From: Streptomyces longisporoflavus
GTDB taxonomy: Bacteria > Actinomycetota > Actinomycetes > Streptomycetales > Streptomycetaceae
Length of the DNA: 64,000 nt
Assembly (NCBI RefSeq): GCF_014649775.1
Contig: NZ_BMTR01000019.1
Coordinates: 62,001 to 126,000, forward strand
Direction of reading: 5' to 3'
The notes below the pieces were generated by a model that saw only the letters and a program-made list of their open reading frames with translations, was not told where the DNA came from and did not search any database. Position 1 is the first letter of the stretch. Each line of letters starts with the position of its first letter. Below are positions 35,415-44,660 of this stretch, piece after piece. Made by a program: the position numbers and the translations under genes.

Positions 35415-35807
35415 ATGAGTGAAGCCCCCGACCCGGAAGTCGTGGAGCTCGCGACCAAGATCTTCGATCTGGCGCGCCAGGGCGACACCGCGGCTCTCTC
35501 CGCCTATGTGGACGCGGGTGTTCCGGCGAACCTCACGAACGACAGCGGCGACTCGCTCGTCATGCTCACCGCCTACCACGGCCACGCGGAGGCGGTCAGG
35601 GCCCTCCTGGAGCGGGGCGGTGACCCGAACCGCGCCAACGACCGGGGACAGACGCCGCTCGCGGGGGCCGTCTTCAAGGGCGAGGACGCCGTGATCCGGG
35701 CGCTGCTCGACGGCGGCGCGGATCCGGCCGCGGGCACGCCGTCAGCCGTGGACACCGCCCGGATGTTCGCCAAGACGGAGCTGCTCGACCTGTTCGGGAC
35801 AGCCTGA
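35415..35807 (+). CDS. Ankyrin-repeat protein
   Basis: The 130-residue cytoplasmic protein has about three ankyrin repeats: DSLVMLTAYHGHAEAVRALL, GQTPLAGAVFKGEDAVIRAL and flanking half-repeats with the GGDPN/GGADP turns. Such small ankyrin proteins serve as binding modules. No partner gene is obvious. The ATG at 35415 (MSEAPDPEVVELA) follows GAAAGGCGG; the longer open frame upstream is leader. Confidence 0.88.
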   Translation: MSEAPDPEVVELATKIFDLARQGDTAALSAYVDAGVPANLTNDSGDSLVMLTAYHGHAEAVRALLERGGDPNRANDRGQTPLAGAVFKGEDAVIRALLDGGADPAAGTPSAVDTARMFAKTELLDLFGTA

Positions 35808-36108
35808 GCGGGGTACCTGACCAGCAACAACGGGGGCGCTGGAAATGTGGTCGCGGCGGGCGGAACCGCTGGGTCATCATGACGACGTGATTCACGGACG
35901 CGACGGCGGGGCAGGAGTTGCCGCACCGCGCGGACCGTGAGCGGCCCGCCCCCCGGACCTCCGTCCGGACCGATGCGGGCCACCGACGAGAGGCAGAGGA
36001 AGATGGTCTACAGCAAGCAAGAGACGGCGGGCAGCCCGACGTGTAGGCGCACGGCCAGGTAATTCACGATTCCCGGTTGCGTCGACGCTTGATGTGAGGC
36101 TGTTTCCC
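35808..36108. other. Intergenic region with one small open frame
   Basis: These 301 bases separate the ankyrin and HEAT-repeat genes. The only coding candidate is the 19-codon frame at 36003-36062. A GC-rich imperfect hairpin lies around 35940-35990. Confidence 0.5.
36003..36062 (+). CDS. Candidate 19-residue peptide (leader or small protein)
   Basis: The frame reads MVYSKQETAGSPTCRRTAR and ends in TAA. AGAGGAAG sits just upstream of the ATG, one of the clearer ribosome sites nearby. It ends 46 bases before the HEAT-repeat gene and could be an attenuation-type leader peptide or a small protein. At this length coding statistics cannot decide, so the call is tentative. Confidence 0.4.
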   Translation: MVYSKQETAGSPTCRRTAR

Positions 36109-37527
36109 ATGTTCGATCCGGTCATAGCGCCCAGCGGTACGCTGCTCGGCCTGCTGCAGCGGGGCCGCGGCGACGGCACGCTGCACGCACTCACCGCACC
36201 CCGATCCGAGGCGCTCGCCGCCCTCGACACCTGCGTGCTCCACGACCCGCGCCACGACTGGCAGGTGGAGAACCGCTCCCTGTACTACGCCAGGCTCTAC
36301 CTCGACCTCCGCGGCGGACTCGAGGCGATCGAGGGGCACCTCTTCGACCCCGAGGACGTCCTGGACACGGACGACTCCCGTACCGGCCTCGCGCTCGCGG
36401 TCCTGGGACACCTCGCCTCGTACGGCAGGCACGACGCCCTCGAACTGCTGCGACGCTATGCGGCGTTCGGCGCCAACTGGGCCTGGGCCCTGGACGAACT
36501 GGCGATGCGGGACGACGACGCCGGCCTGCGCGCCCTCGCCGTGCCCGTCCTCGCCAGATTCGACTCGGACGCGCGGGGCGAGGCCGAACTGGCCGCCGCC
36601 GTGCGCGACGCCTACGAACCGCGGCCGTGGCGGTTGTGGGAGGAGGACCCGCGCGAGGCCGTCGGCGCCCGGGTACGGGCCGCCCGCGAGCAGGGCTCCT
36701 TCGACCGCTGGCAGCGGCAGATGCGGCCGGCGGGACCACGCCCCGGCTGGAGCGTCCGGGCCGTCTTCGACTGGGCGCAGGAAGGGCTCGAACGCGGAGC
36801 GGTCCTGCATGTGCCCGCGGCGCGCTGCCTGAGCGCGGTGGCCGGGCCCGACGACCGCGCCGAGATCATCGAGGCCGCCCGCCACGGCTCCGACGGGGCG
36901 CGCGGCACGGCCCTGCGCTACCTCGCGGACACCCACGATCCCGAGGTGTTCGACCTGATCGAGCACGCGGTCCAGGACACGTCGCAGACCGTCGTGGACG
37001 CCGCCGCCGAGGCCTTCGAGCGGATGCACGGCGTCGCCGCCGTGGAGCGGGCCCGACGCTGGGCCCTGCGGCCCGACGTGCTCGGCGCCGCCGCCGGACG
37101 GGTGCTCGCCTGCCGGGGCGGCGCCCACGACAGCAAGCTCGTCCTCGCCGCCCTCCGCGAAGCCGTCCGGGGCGAAGGCCCGGACGCACCCGCCCTCTGG
37201 ACGCTCGTCGACGGAGCGGGACGGCTCGGCATCGCCTGCGCGGCCCCCGTCCTGCGCCACGTCTACCGCGAGACCGCCTCCTCCCACCTGCGCGGACGCG
37301 CCGCCCGCGCGCTCGCCGCCACCGACCCCTCCTTCGCCGCCGGATTCGCCGTCGAATGCCTGTGGGACTGCGAGGAGTCCACCCGCGAGGTCGCCGCACG
37401 GCACGCCGAGACCGGCGACGCCCGTGTGGTCACCCAGCTCAGAAGGCTCGCCGCGGACCCCGCCGAGGAGGACGAGGTACAGACCGCGGTACGCAGCAGA
37501 ATCGACCCCGACGCGGCCGAGGTGTAG
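36109..37527 (+). CDS. HEAT-repeat protein
   Basis: The 472-residue soluble protein is built of helical pairs of HEAT type, clearest from residue 250 on (GARGTALRYLADTHDPEVFD; TVVDAAAEAFERMHGVAAVE; LRGRAARALAATDPSFAAGF). The N-terminal 200 residues are helical and less regular. It probably scaffolds other proteins; no enzyme motif is seen. ATG 36109 (MFDPVIAPSG) is preferred to the GTG five codons upstream. Confidence 0.8.
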   Translation: MFDPVIAPSGTLLGLLQRGRGDGTLHALTAPRSEALAALDTCVLHDPRHDWQVENRSLYYARLYLDLRGGLEAIEGHLFDPEDVLDTDDSRTGLALAVLGHLASYGRHDALELLRRYAAFGANWAWALDELAMRDDDAGLRALAVPVLARFDSDARGEAELAAAVRDAYEPRPWRLWEEDPREAVGARVRAAREQGSFDRWQRQMRPAGPRPGWSVRAVFDWAQEGLERGAVLHVPAARCLSAVAGPDDRAEIIEAARHGSDGARGTALRYLADTHDPEVFDLIEHAVQDTSQTVVDAAAEAFERMHGVAAVERARRWALRPDVLGAAAGRVLACRGGAHDSKLVLAALREAVRGEGPDAPALWTLVDGAGRLGIACAAPVLRHVYRETASSHLRGRAARALAATDPSFAAGFAVECLWDCEESTREVAARHAETGDARVVTQLRRLAADPAEEDEVQTAVRSRIDPDAAEV

Positions 37528-37668
37528 CCCCCCGGCACGGCGGAGGCATGGCCGGACGCGCGCAACGGGGGGCGCGCGGCGCGTGCGGAGACGAACGCTC
37601 ACGGGACGTTCCTCGCCAGGAAAGATCCACGTTGACGCGACCACGCCCCGCGCGAGGACAACACGAAT

Positions 37669-38799
37669 ATGCGTGTCGTCATCGTCACCGAATCCTTCCC
37701 TCCCGACGTCAACGGCGTGGCGCACTGCGCCCTCCAGACCGCCCGGCAGCTCGCCGCACGCGGCCACGATCCCCTGGTCGTCGCGCCGGCCTCGGCGGCC
37801 GGGGCGGACGCCGAGGCCGATGCCGGTGCGCCCTGCCCCGTCATCCGTGTCCCCTCCCTGCCGCTGCCCGGATATCCGCAGGTCAGGGTCGCGCTGCCCA
37901 GTCGGCGCCTGTCGGCCGCGCTGAGCGCGCACCGGGCCGACCTCGTCCATCTGGCCAGCCCCTTCGTCCTCGGCGCGCGCGGCGTGGCGGCGGCCGCGCG
38001 CCTGGGCGTCCCCGCCGTCGCCGTCTACCAGACGGACCTGGGCGGCTACGCGCGTACGTACCTGGGGACGGGGGAGGCCGCCGCCTGGCGGCGCATCCGT
38101 GCCGTCCACGCCGCGGCCGACCTGACCCTTGCCCCCTCGTCGGCCGCGCGGCACGCTCTCGTGGCACACGGGGTGCCACGGGTGCGGCTGTGGCCGCGGG
38201 GAGTGGACACCGCCCGGTTCCGGCCCGGACTGCGGGACGAGTCCGTACGCCGGGAACTCGCGCCGCACGGTGAGCTGATCGTCGGCTACGTGGGGCGCCT
38301 CGCTCCCGAGAAGCACGTCGAACTCCTTGCCGCGGTGTGCGCGTTGGAGGGCGTACGGGTGGTCGTCGTCGGCGACGGACCGAGCGAAGGGTCCGTACGG
38401 GCAGCGCTGCCGGGCGCGGTCATGGCGGGGCGCCGCACCGGCGGCGAGCTCGCGCGGATCTTCGCCTCGCTGGACCTCTTCGTGCACACCGGGCCTTACG
38501 AGACGTTCTGCCAGACCGTCCAGGAGGCCATGGCCAGCGGCGTGCCGGTGGTCGCACCCGCCGCCGGAGGGCCCCTCGACCTCGTCGTCCCCGGCCGTAC
38601 CGGTGTCCTGGTGCCGCCGCGGGACGCCCTCGCGGTACGCGACGCGGTCTGGGCGCTCGCCGCCGATCCGGGGCTGCGTGCCGCGTACGGAAGGGCCGGG
38701 CGCGTGGCCGTCGAGGGGCGGACCTGGGAGGCGGCGGGCGAGCGGCTCGTCGGCCATTACGACCGGGTGCTCGCCGCGCGGACGGAGGTGGCGGCGTGA
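37669..38799 (+). CDS. GT4 glycosyltransferase, mannosyltransferase-like
   Basis: The 376-residue GT-B enzyme starts MRVVIVTESFPPDVNGVAHC, carries GYVGRLAPEKHVELL, and ends with the donor-binding EAMASGVPVVAPAAGGPLDL. This layout resembles GDP-mannose-dependent alpha-mannosyltransferases of actinobacterial phosphoinositol or glycolipid pathways (MgtA/PimB type). Acceptor and donor are inferred. The second GT4 gene overlaps by GTGA, so the pair likely builds one glycan or glycolipid. Confidence 0.88.
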   Translation: MRVVIVTESFPPDVNGVAHCALQTARQLAARGHDPLVVAPASAAGADAEADAGAPCPVIRVPSLPLPGYPQVRVALPSRRLSAALSAHRADLVHLASPFVLGARGVAAAARLGVPAVAVYQTDLGGYARTYLGTGEAAAWRRIRAVHAAADLTLAPSSAARHALVAHGVPRVRLWPRGVDTARFRPGLRDESVRRELAPHGELIVGYVGRLAPEKHVELLAAVCALEGVRVVVVGDGPSEGSVRAALPGAVMAGRRTGGELARIFASLDLFVHTGPYETFCQTVQEAMASGVPVVAPAAGGPLDLVVPGRTGVLVPPRDALAVRDAVWALAADPGLRAAYGRAGRVAVEGRTWEAAGERLVGHYDRVLAARTEVAA

Positions 38800-40025
38800 G
38801 GGCGGCCGTGTACAGGGAAGCGGCCTACCGCGCGGCGGCCGCGGCGGCAGAGGCGGCGGCTCGCTCCGGGACGCGGGAACCGGCGTCGCTGCGCATCGTG
38901 CGGCTCGCCAACTTCGTCACCCCGGAGTCGGGCGGACTGCGCACCGCACTGCGGGAGTTGGGGCGCGGCTACCGGTCGGCCGGGCACGAGCCCGTACTGA
39001 TCGTGCCGGGCGAGCGGGCCGGGGTCCGGGACACCGACCAGGGGCGCGTCGTGACCCTGCCCGGCACGCTGCTGCCCGGCACCGGCGGCTACCGCGTCCT
39101 CACGGACCGGCGCGGGGTGGCCAGGCTCCTCGAAGGCCTCGCGCCCGACCGCATCGAGGTCTCCGACCGTACGACCCTGCGCTGGACCGGCGCGTGGGCA
39201 CGGCACCGCAGGATTCCGGCCGTGATGGTCTCCCACGAGACGACGGACGGCGTCCTGAGGACCTGGGGCCTGCCCCGGCAGGCAGCCCTGCGCGCGGCCG
39301 ACGCCCTCAACTCCCGTACGGCGCACGCCTACGCGCGCGTGGTGTGCACCACGGAGTGGGCCGAGCGCGAATTCGTCCGCGTCGGGGCCCGCAATGTCGT
39401 CAGGGCGCCGCTCGGCGTCGACCTCGCGGGCCGGCGTCCCGGGCTGCGCGATCCGCGCGTGCGGGAGCGCCACGCGCGCGTGGACGAGGTTCTGCTGCTG
39501 CTCTGTTCCCGGCTGTCCGTGGAGAAACGGCCGGGCCTGGCCCTCGACGCCCTGGCGGCGCTCCGTGGCCGGGGTGTGGCGGCGAAACTCGTGGTGGCGG
39601 GGGACGGACCGCTGCGCGCCCGCCTTGAACTGCGGGCGCGCGAGCGGCGGTTGCCGGTGACGTTCCTGGGGCACGTCGAGGACCGCGCGGCCCTGGGCGC
39701 ATTGCAGGCGACGGCCGATGTCTGTCTGGCGCCCGGCCCCTGCGAGACGTTCGGCCTCGCTGCCCTGGAGGCGATGGCGTGCGGTACGCCGGTGGTGGCC
39801 GGCGCGGCGTCCGCGCTGCCGGAGATCATCGGCCGGGCGGGCACGGCGGCGGCGCACCACGGCGACGCGTTCGCGTCCGCCGTACAGGCTCTCCTCCTGC
39901 GACCCGAACGAGCCCGCAGAGAGACGGCACGCGCACGTGCGGAGTGCTTCGGCTGGGAGGTGGCGGTGGCGGCGTTCCTGGGGGCGCATGAGGCTCCGGC
40001 GGTGGGCGCTCGGGGCTCGGGGTGA
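38796..40025 (+). CDS. GT4 glycosyltransferase
   Basis: The 409-residue GT-B enzyme has an N-terminal extension of about 30 residues rich in Ala/Arg, then IVRLANFVTPESGGLRTALR. It has LCSRLSVEKRPGLALDALAA and the nucleotide-sugar-binding EAMACGTPVVAGAASALPEI. The GTG start overlaps the previous stop, indicating coupling. Donor sugar is unknown. It ends 73 bases before the convergent 5-oxoprolinase cluster. Confidence 0.88.
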   Translation: MRAAVYREAAYRAAAAAAEAAARSGTREPASLRIVRLANFVTPESGGLRTALRELGRGYRSAGHEPVLIVPGERAGVRDTDQGRVVTLPGTLLPGTGGYRVLTDRRGVARLLEGLAPDRIEVSDRTTLRWTGAWARHRRIPAVMVSHETTDGVLRTWGLPRQAALRAADALNSRTAHAYARVVCTTEWAEREFVRVGARNVVRAPLGVDLAGRRPGLRDPRVRERHARVDEVLLLLCSRLSVEKRPGLALDALAALRGRGVAAKLVVAGDGPLRARLELRARERRLPVTFLGHVEDRAALGALQATADVCLAPGPCETFGLAALEAMACGTPVVAGAASALPEIIGRAGTAAAHHGDAFASAVQALLLRPERARRETARARAECFGWEVAVAAFLGAHEAPAVGARGSG

Positions 40026-40098
40026 GGGTGCTGCTCGTGCGCTCCTGGTCCTGTTGGGTTGTGTCCTCGCCGCGGTCGCGCGGGTGGTGAGGGAGGGC

Positions 40099-40968
40099 TC
40101 AGCGGTGTCCCGCCGGGACGAATCGCACCGGTGTGCCCGGCACCGCCTGTGCCGCCCCCGCCAGGTCCGCCTCCCTGACCACCGCGATGACCGGATAGCC
40201 CCCCGTCGTCGGGTGGTCGGCGAGGAAGACCACGGGGCGGCCGTCCGGCGGCACCTGGACGGCGCCGAGGACCATGCCCTCGCTGGGGAGTTCATCGGGG
40301 CACGCCCGTTCCAGGGAGGGGCCTTCGGTGCGCAGGCCGATGCGGTTGCTCGCCGAGGACACCCGGTACGCGCGCGTGGTCAGTGTGCGCAGGGCCGCCT
40401 CGGTGAACCAGTCGGCGCGCGGCCCGTACGTCACCCCCAGGATCAGTTCGCGCGGCGGCGCCATATGCGGGACGGTGTCCACGCGCGCGTGGGGCGCGGT
40501 GGCGTGTCCCAGGGGTATGACCGCTCCGTCCGCGAGCGGCGGAGGTCCGAGCCCGGAGAGCAGGTCCGTCGAGCGGCTCGCGAGCACGGGGTCGACGGCC
40601 ACACCGCCGCCGAACGCGACGTAGCAACGTACTCCGGAGACGGCGGCGCCGACGTCGAGCAGCGCTCCGGCAGGCACCCGTACGGGCACTCCCCACGCCA
40701 CCGGACGACCGTCGACCGTCACCGGACAGGGCGCGCCCACGACCGCCACCGTCACCGCGCACCGGGGCCGCACCGCGCAGCCGGCCAGGGTCGTCTCCAG
40801 GACGGCGGCCTCGGCGGAGTTGTCGACCAGGCGATTGGCGAGGCGGGCCGCGGCGGGATCGAGGGCTCCGGAGCGCGGCACTCCGAGGTGCGCGTATCCG
40901 GGACGGCCCTGATCCTGGACCGTGGTCAGCGCCCCGGACCGTACGACGGCGAAGGCCCGGTCCGTCAT
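40099..40968 (-). CDS. pxpC: 5-oxoprolinase subunit PxpC (KipA-like)
   Basis: With PxpA and PxpB this subunit opens the 5-oxoproline ring to glutamate using ATP. The 289 residues show the biotin-dependent-carboxylase-like domain hallmarks TTVQDQGRPGYAHLGVPRSG and SNRIGLRTEGPSL. Its ATG overlaps the pxpB stop (ATGA). It is the last gene of the leftward cluster MFS - DUF1445 - pxpA - pxpB - pxpC. Confidence 0.93.
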   Translation of the reverse strand: MTDRAFAVVRSGALTTVQDQGRPGYAHLGVPRSGALDPAAARLANRLVDNSAEAAVLETTLAGCAVRPRCAVTVAVVGAPCPVTVDGRPVAWGVPVRVPAGALLDVGAAVSGVRCYVAFGGGVAVDPVLASRSTDLLSGLGPPPLADGAVIPLGHATAPHARVDTVPHMAPPRELILGVTYGPRADWFTEAALRTLTTRAYRVSSASNRIGLRTEGPSLERACPDELPSEGMVLGAVQVPPDGRPVVFLADHPTTGGYPVIAVVREADLAGAAQAVPGTPVRFVPAGHR

Positions 40969-41600
40969 CGTGCCTCCGCCCCTGGAACGCCCGCCAGGGG
41001 CACGAAACGCACCCGCAGCCCGGGGGCGAGCAGCGAGGCAGGCACGCGCGCGTGGTCCCACAGCACGGCATCGGTCGTGCCGATCAACTGCCAGCCGCCG
41101 GGCGACGAGCGCGGGTACACCCCTGTGTACGGCCCCGCCAGGGCGACGCTGCCGGCCGGGACGCTCGTACGCGGCGTGGCCCGGCGAGGCACCTCGTAGC
41201 GTCCCGGAAGACCGGTGAGATAGCCGAAGCCGGGCGCGAACCCGCAGAAGGCGACGCGGAATTCGGTCCCGGAATGGATCCGCGCCACCTCCGCCACGGG
41301 CACTCCCCAGTGCGCCGCCACATCCGCCAGGTCGGGCCCGTCGTAACGAACCGGGATCTCCCGTACGTCCTCCTCGCGCGCCGAGAGAGGCGGGATCTCC
41401 AGGTTGGCGAGCTCGGCTCCGACACGGCGGGGGTCGTCGAGGCCGTCCAGGAGCACCGTACGGGCCGCGGGCACGATCTCCCGTACGCGGATCAGGCCCG
41501 CCGCCCTGCGGCGCAGCAGCTCGGCGTGGAGTGCCTGCGCCGCGTCGCCGTCGGCGAGTTCGACGAGCAGTGCCCGGGCGCCGACCGGAAGCACCCTCAC
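40965..41600 (-). CDS. pxpB: 5-oxoprolinase subunit PxpB (KipI-like)
   Basis: The 211-residue protein has the KipI signature FRVAFCGFAPGFGYLTGLPG and PGGWQLIGTT. The GTG start at 41600 overlaps the pxpA stop, and the 3' end overlaps pxpC, so the three subunits are co-translated. In Bacillus KipI inhibits a sporulation kinase; in this complete pxpABC setting the enzymatic role is far likelier. Confidence 0.92.
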   Translation of the reverse strand: MRVLPVGARALLVELADGDAAQALHAELLRRRAAGLIRVREIVPAARTVLLDGLDDPRRVGAELANLEIPPLSAREEDVREIPVRYDGPDLADVAAHWGVPVAEVARIHSGTEFRVAFCGFAPGFGYLTGLPGRYEVPRRATPRTSVPAGSVALAGPYTGVYPRSSPGGWQLIGTTDAVLWDHARVPASLLAPGLRVRFVPLAGVPGAEAR

Positions 41601-42361
41601 GCGAAGGCCTCCACCCGGACACCCGACGCCTCCAGGCGCGCCCTGACCTGCCGCGCGAGAGCCACCGCACCCAAAGTGTCGCCGTGCAGGCACAACGAGC
41701 GCGCGCGGACGTCGATCCGCCGGCCGTCCAGGGCGGTGACGGTCCCGGACCGGGCCATGCCCACCGACCGTTCGAAGACGGCGTCCGCCTCCGTGATGAC
41801 GGCTCCGTCGCTGCCGCGCGGCACGAGCGTCCCCTGCGGGGTGTACGCGCGGTCCGCGAACGCCTCGGTGACGACGGGAAGCCCGGCCTTGCCGGCCACT
41901 TCGAGGAAGCGTGATCCCGGAAGTCCGAGGACGGGCAGCGTGTGGTCCGCGAGCAGGACCCCTTCGACGACGGCGCGCGCCTGGTCCTCGTCGTGGACGA
42001 CGCGGTTGTAGAGCGCCCCGTGCGGCTTCACGTAGGACACGCGCGTGCCGGCGGCCCGGGCGAAGACTTCCAGGGCGCCTATCTGGTAGGCCACTTCGGC
42101 CGCCAGCTCATCGGCAGGTACGTCCATGGAGCGGCGGCCGAAACCGGCGAGGTCGCGGTAGGAGACCTGGGCGCCGATCCGGACGCCGCGCGCGGCGGCC
42201 TGCTCGCACACGCGGCGCATGGTGGCCGCGTCCCCCGCGTGGAAGCCGCAGGCCACATTGGCGCTGGTGACGACGGAGAGAAGCTCCTCGTCGTCGGTCA
42301 GGTGCCAGCGGCCGAAGCCCTCACCGAGGTCGGCGTTGAGATCGATCACGGCGTCGCTCAT
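41597..42361 (-). CDS. pxpA: 5-oxoprolinase subunit PxpA (LamB/YcsF)
   Basis: The 254-residue protein carries the YcsF motifs DLNADLGEGFGRW, ANVACGFHAGD, QVSYRDLAGFGRR and YVKPHGALYN. It contributes the catalytic subunit for 5-oxoproline cleavage. It begins 35 bases after the DUF1445 gene and overlaps pxpB. Confidence 0.95.
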   Translation of the reverse strand: MSDAVIDLNADLGEGFGRWHLTDDEELLSVVTSANVACGFHAGDAATMRRVCEQAAARGVRIGAQVSYRDLAGFGRRSMDVPADELAAEVAYQIGALEVFARAAGTRVSYVKPHGALYNRVVHDEDQARAVVEGVLLADHTLPVLGLPGSRFLEVAGKAGLPVVTEAFADRAYTPQGTLVPRGSDGAVITEADAVFERSVGMARSGTVTALDGRRIDVRARSLCLHGDTLGAVALARQVRARLEASGVRVEAFA

Positions 42362-42396
42362 CTACGTAGCTCTCCTGTTTCCGCTCGGCGGCCCGT

Positions 42397-43200
42397 TCAG
42401 GCCACCCTGTACTGCTCGTCACGGGCGTCGGTGACGAACATCCGGCCCGGCGCGTGCGTGATCGCGAAGGGCGGCCGCGAGGCCATCACGGCGGCCTGCG
42501 GCGTCACTCCGCATGCCCAGAACACCGGGATGTCACCGGGCTCGGCCGCCACCGGATCACCGAAGTCGGGGCGGGCCAGATCGTCGATGCCGAGCCCCGC
42601 CGGGTCGCCGCAGTGCACGGGACCGCCGTGCACCGCGGGCAGCAGGGCGGTCTCTTCGATGGCCGCCGAGAGGTGCTCGGGCGGCACGTGGCGCATCGAC
42701 ACGACCATGGGGCCGTGCAGCCGGCCCGCCGGACGGCAGGGGCGCTCGGTCACGTACATGGAGACGTTGCGGCCCTGCTCGACGTGGCGCAGCGGGACGC
42801 CGGCGTCGGACAGCGCCCACTCGAAGGTGAAGCTGCAGCCGATGAGGAACGACACCAGGTCGTCCCGCCACCGGTCGACCACGTCCGTGGGCTCGTCGGT
42901 CAACTCGCCGTTCTCCCACACCCGGTAGCGCGGCAGATCCGTCCGCAGATCGGCGTCGGGGGCCAGGGGCGTGGTCCAGGAGCCGACGTCCGTGACGTCG
43001 AGGACCGGGCAGGCCTTCGGGTTGCGCTGGCAGAACAGCAGCATGTCGTACGCCCAGTCGGCGGGCACCGAGATGAGATTGGCCTGGGTGTGGCCGGCCG
43101 CCCAGCCGGCGGTCGGGCCGCTCGTCCCGGAGCGGAAGAGCGCGCGGGCCTCCTCCGGGCTCCGCGATGCGGCGCTTGCGGGGATGCTCGCGGAGGTCAC
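42397..43200 (-). CDS. DUF1445 family protein, putative hydro-lyase / D-glutamate cyclase
   Basis: The 267-residue protein has the DUF1445 landmarks [33 protein letters not shown] and [13 protein letters not shown] mammalian member has D-glutamate cyclase activity that converts between D-glutamate and 5-oxo-D-proline, which fits its place beside 5-oxoprolinase genes. Bacterial members are listed as putative hydro-lyases. The GTG start overlaps the MFS stop, and AAAGGAG lies just upstream. Confidence 0.88.
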   Translation of the reverse strand: MTSASIPASAASRSPEEARALFRSGTSGPTAGWAAGHTQANLISVPADWAYDMLLFCQRNPKACPVLDVTDVGSWTTPLAPDADLRTDLPRYRVWENGELTDEPTDVVDRWRDDLVSFLIGCSFTFEWALSDAGVPLRHVEQGRNVSMYVTERPCRPAGRLHGPMVVSMRHVPPEHLSAAIEETALLPAVHGGPVHCGDPAGLGIDDLARPDFGDPVAAEPGDIPVFWACGVTPQAAVMASRPPFAITHAPGRMFVTDARDEQYRVA

Positions 43201-44507
43201 AGCAGCTCCTTTCCGCGTGTCTCGGGCAGCCCGAGCAGGGCGAGCACGGCGAGCGCGTAACCGATCGCGCCGAAGACCAGCGCGCCGCCCACGCCCCAGC
43301 TGTCGGCCAGGAAGCCGACCATGGTGGGGAACACCGCGCCCACGGCACGCCCGGTGTTGTACGTGAAGCCCTGCCCGGTGCCGCGCACGGCCGCCGGGTA
43401 GAGCTCGCTGAGGAACGAACCGAAGCCGCTGAAAATGGCCGACATACAGAAGCCGAGCGGGAAACCGAGCACAAGGAGAAGGCCGTTGGCCCCGTCCGGG
43501 ATGTTCGTGTACGCCAGGATGCTGGCCGCGGAGAGGAACGCGAAGAGCGTGATGTTGCGTTTGCGGCCCAGGATGTCGGTGAGATAACCGCCGGCCAGGT
43601 AGCCGATGAAGGCTCCGGAGATCAGGAAGGTGAGGTATCCGCCGGTGCCGACCACCGTCAGTCCGCGTTCGCTCTTCAGGTACGTGGGCACCCAGGTGGC
43701 GAGCGTGTAGTAGCCGCCCTGTACGCCGGTGGAGAGCAGCACCGCGAAGAGGGTGGTGCGCAGGAGCCCCGGCTTGAAGATCGCGGTGAATGACCCCTTG
43801 TCCGCGCTCTTCTTGCGCTCCTCGGCCGCTTCGGGGGCGTCGTGCACGTTGCGCCGTATGTAGACGACGAGGAGGGCGGGCAGCGCGCCGGTCCAGAACA
43901 TCACGCGCCAGGCGATGTCCTCGTCCAGGAACTGGAACACCAGGGTGTAGACGATCACCGCGAGCGCCCAGCCGACCGCCCAGGCGCTCTGGATCGCGCC
44001 GAGCGTGCGGCCGCGGTTCTTGGCGGTGGCGTACTCGGCGACGAGGATCGCGCCGACAGCCCACTCGCCGCCGAATCCGAGGCCCTGGAGGGCGCGGAAG
44101 ACCAGCAGCGTCTCGTAGTTGGGCGCGAAGCCGCAGGCGACGGTGAAGACGGCGTACGTGACGACCGTGATCATCAGTGCCTTGACCCGGCCGATCCGGT
44201 CCGCGACCACTCCGGCGATCGCGCCGCCGATGGCGGAGACGACCAGCGTGACCGTGGTGAGCAGGCCGGTCTGGCCGCTGTCCAAGCCGTAGTACGCGGC
44301 GATCGCGACCATGCTCAGCGGCAGCGTGAAGTAGTCGTAGGAGTCGAGGGCGTAGCCGCCGAATGCGCCGCCGAAGGCGCGGCGGCCGCGCGGGCCGAGG
44401 GCGCGCAGCCAGCCGAACGCGCCGCCGTCGTGGCTGTCGTCGTCGGGGGCACCGCCCTCGGGGCGTGGATCGGTCGGCAGGACCCGGGGCGTAGGGGGTG
44501 TGCTCAT
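43197..44507 (-). CDS. MFS transporter, probably for 5-oxoproline or a related acid
   Basis: The 436-residue twelve-helix permease resembles the SHS/AAHS sugar-acid branch of the major facilitators, with [20 protein letters not shown] and [13 protein letters not shown]. It is the first gene of the leftward cluster, coupled to DUF1445 by GTGA overlap. Substrate is inferred from context: import of 5-oxoproline or a similar acid before cleavage by PxpABC. It is divergent from the GntR regulator. Confidence 0.85.
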   Translation of the reverse strand: MSTPPTPRVLPTDPRPEGGAPDDDSHDGGAFGWLRALGPRGRRAFGGAFGGYALDSYDYFTLPLSMVAIAAYYGLDSGQTGLLTTVTLVVSAIGGAIAGVVADRIGRVKALMITVVTYAVFTVACGFAPNYETLLVFRALQGLGFGGEWAVGAILVAEYATAKNRGRTLGAIQSAWAVGWALAVIVYTLVFQFLDEDIAWRVMFWTGALPALLVVYIRRNVHDAPEAAEERKKSADKGSFTAIFKPGLLRTTLFAVLLSTGVQGGYYTLATWVPTYLKSERGLTVVGTGGYLTFLISGAFIGYLAGGYLTDILGRKRNITLFAFLSAASILAYTNIPDGANGLLLVLGFPLGFCMSAIFSGFGSFLSELYPAAVRGTGQGFTYNTGRAVGAVFPTMVGFLADSWGVGGALVFGAIGYALAVLALLGLPETRGKELL

Positions 44508-44595
44508 GGGCACCTCGCAGGAGGGGGGACGGAGGGTGCGGAGCGGGCAGGGCATGGGGCACGGGTGGGGTCTGTGCCGTGCTCGACAAGGTAGA

Positions 44596-44612
44596 GGATC
44601 GTTGAACGATCC
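44596..44612. promoter_or_regulatory. Perfect 17-bp palindrome, likely GntR operator
   Basis: GGATCGTT-G-AACGATCC is an exact inverted repeat in the 153-base divergent region, 48 bases before the GntR start and 88 before the MFS start. Its length and odd centre match FadR-subfamily operators. Confidence 0.75.
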
Positions 44613-44660
44613 CTCAATACCCACGTTGTCTCGTTCTTGTATCTGCGATTGAATCCGGGC

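Noticed and set aside
36064-38757. 897-residue open frame antisense to the HEAT and GT4 genes
   Set aside because: Shadow of two well-supported forward genes.
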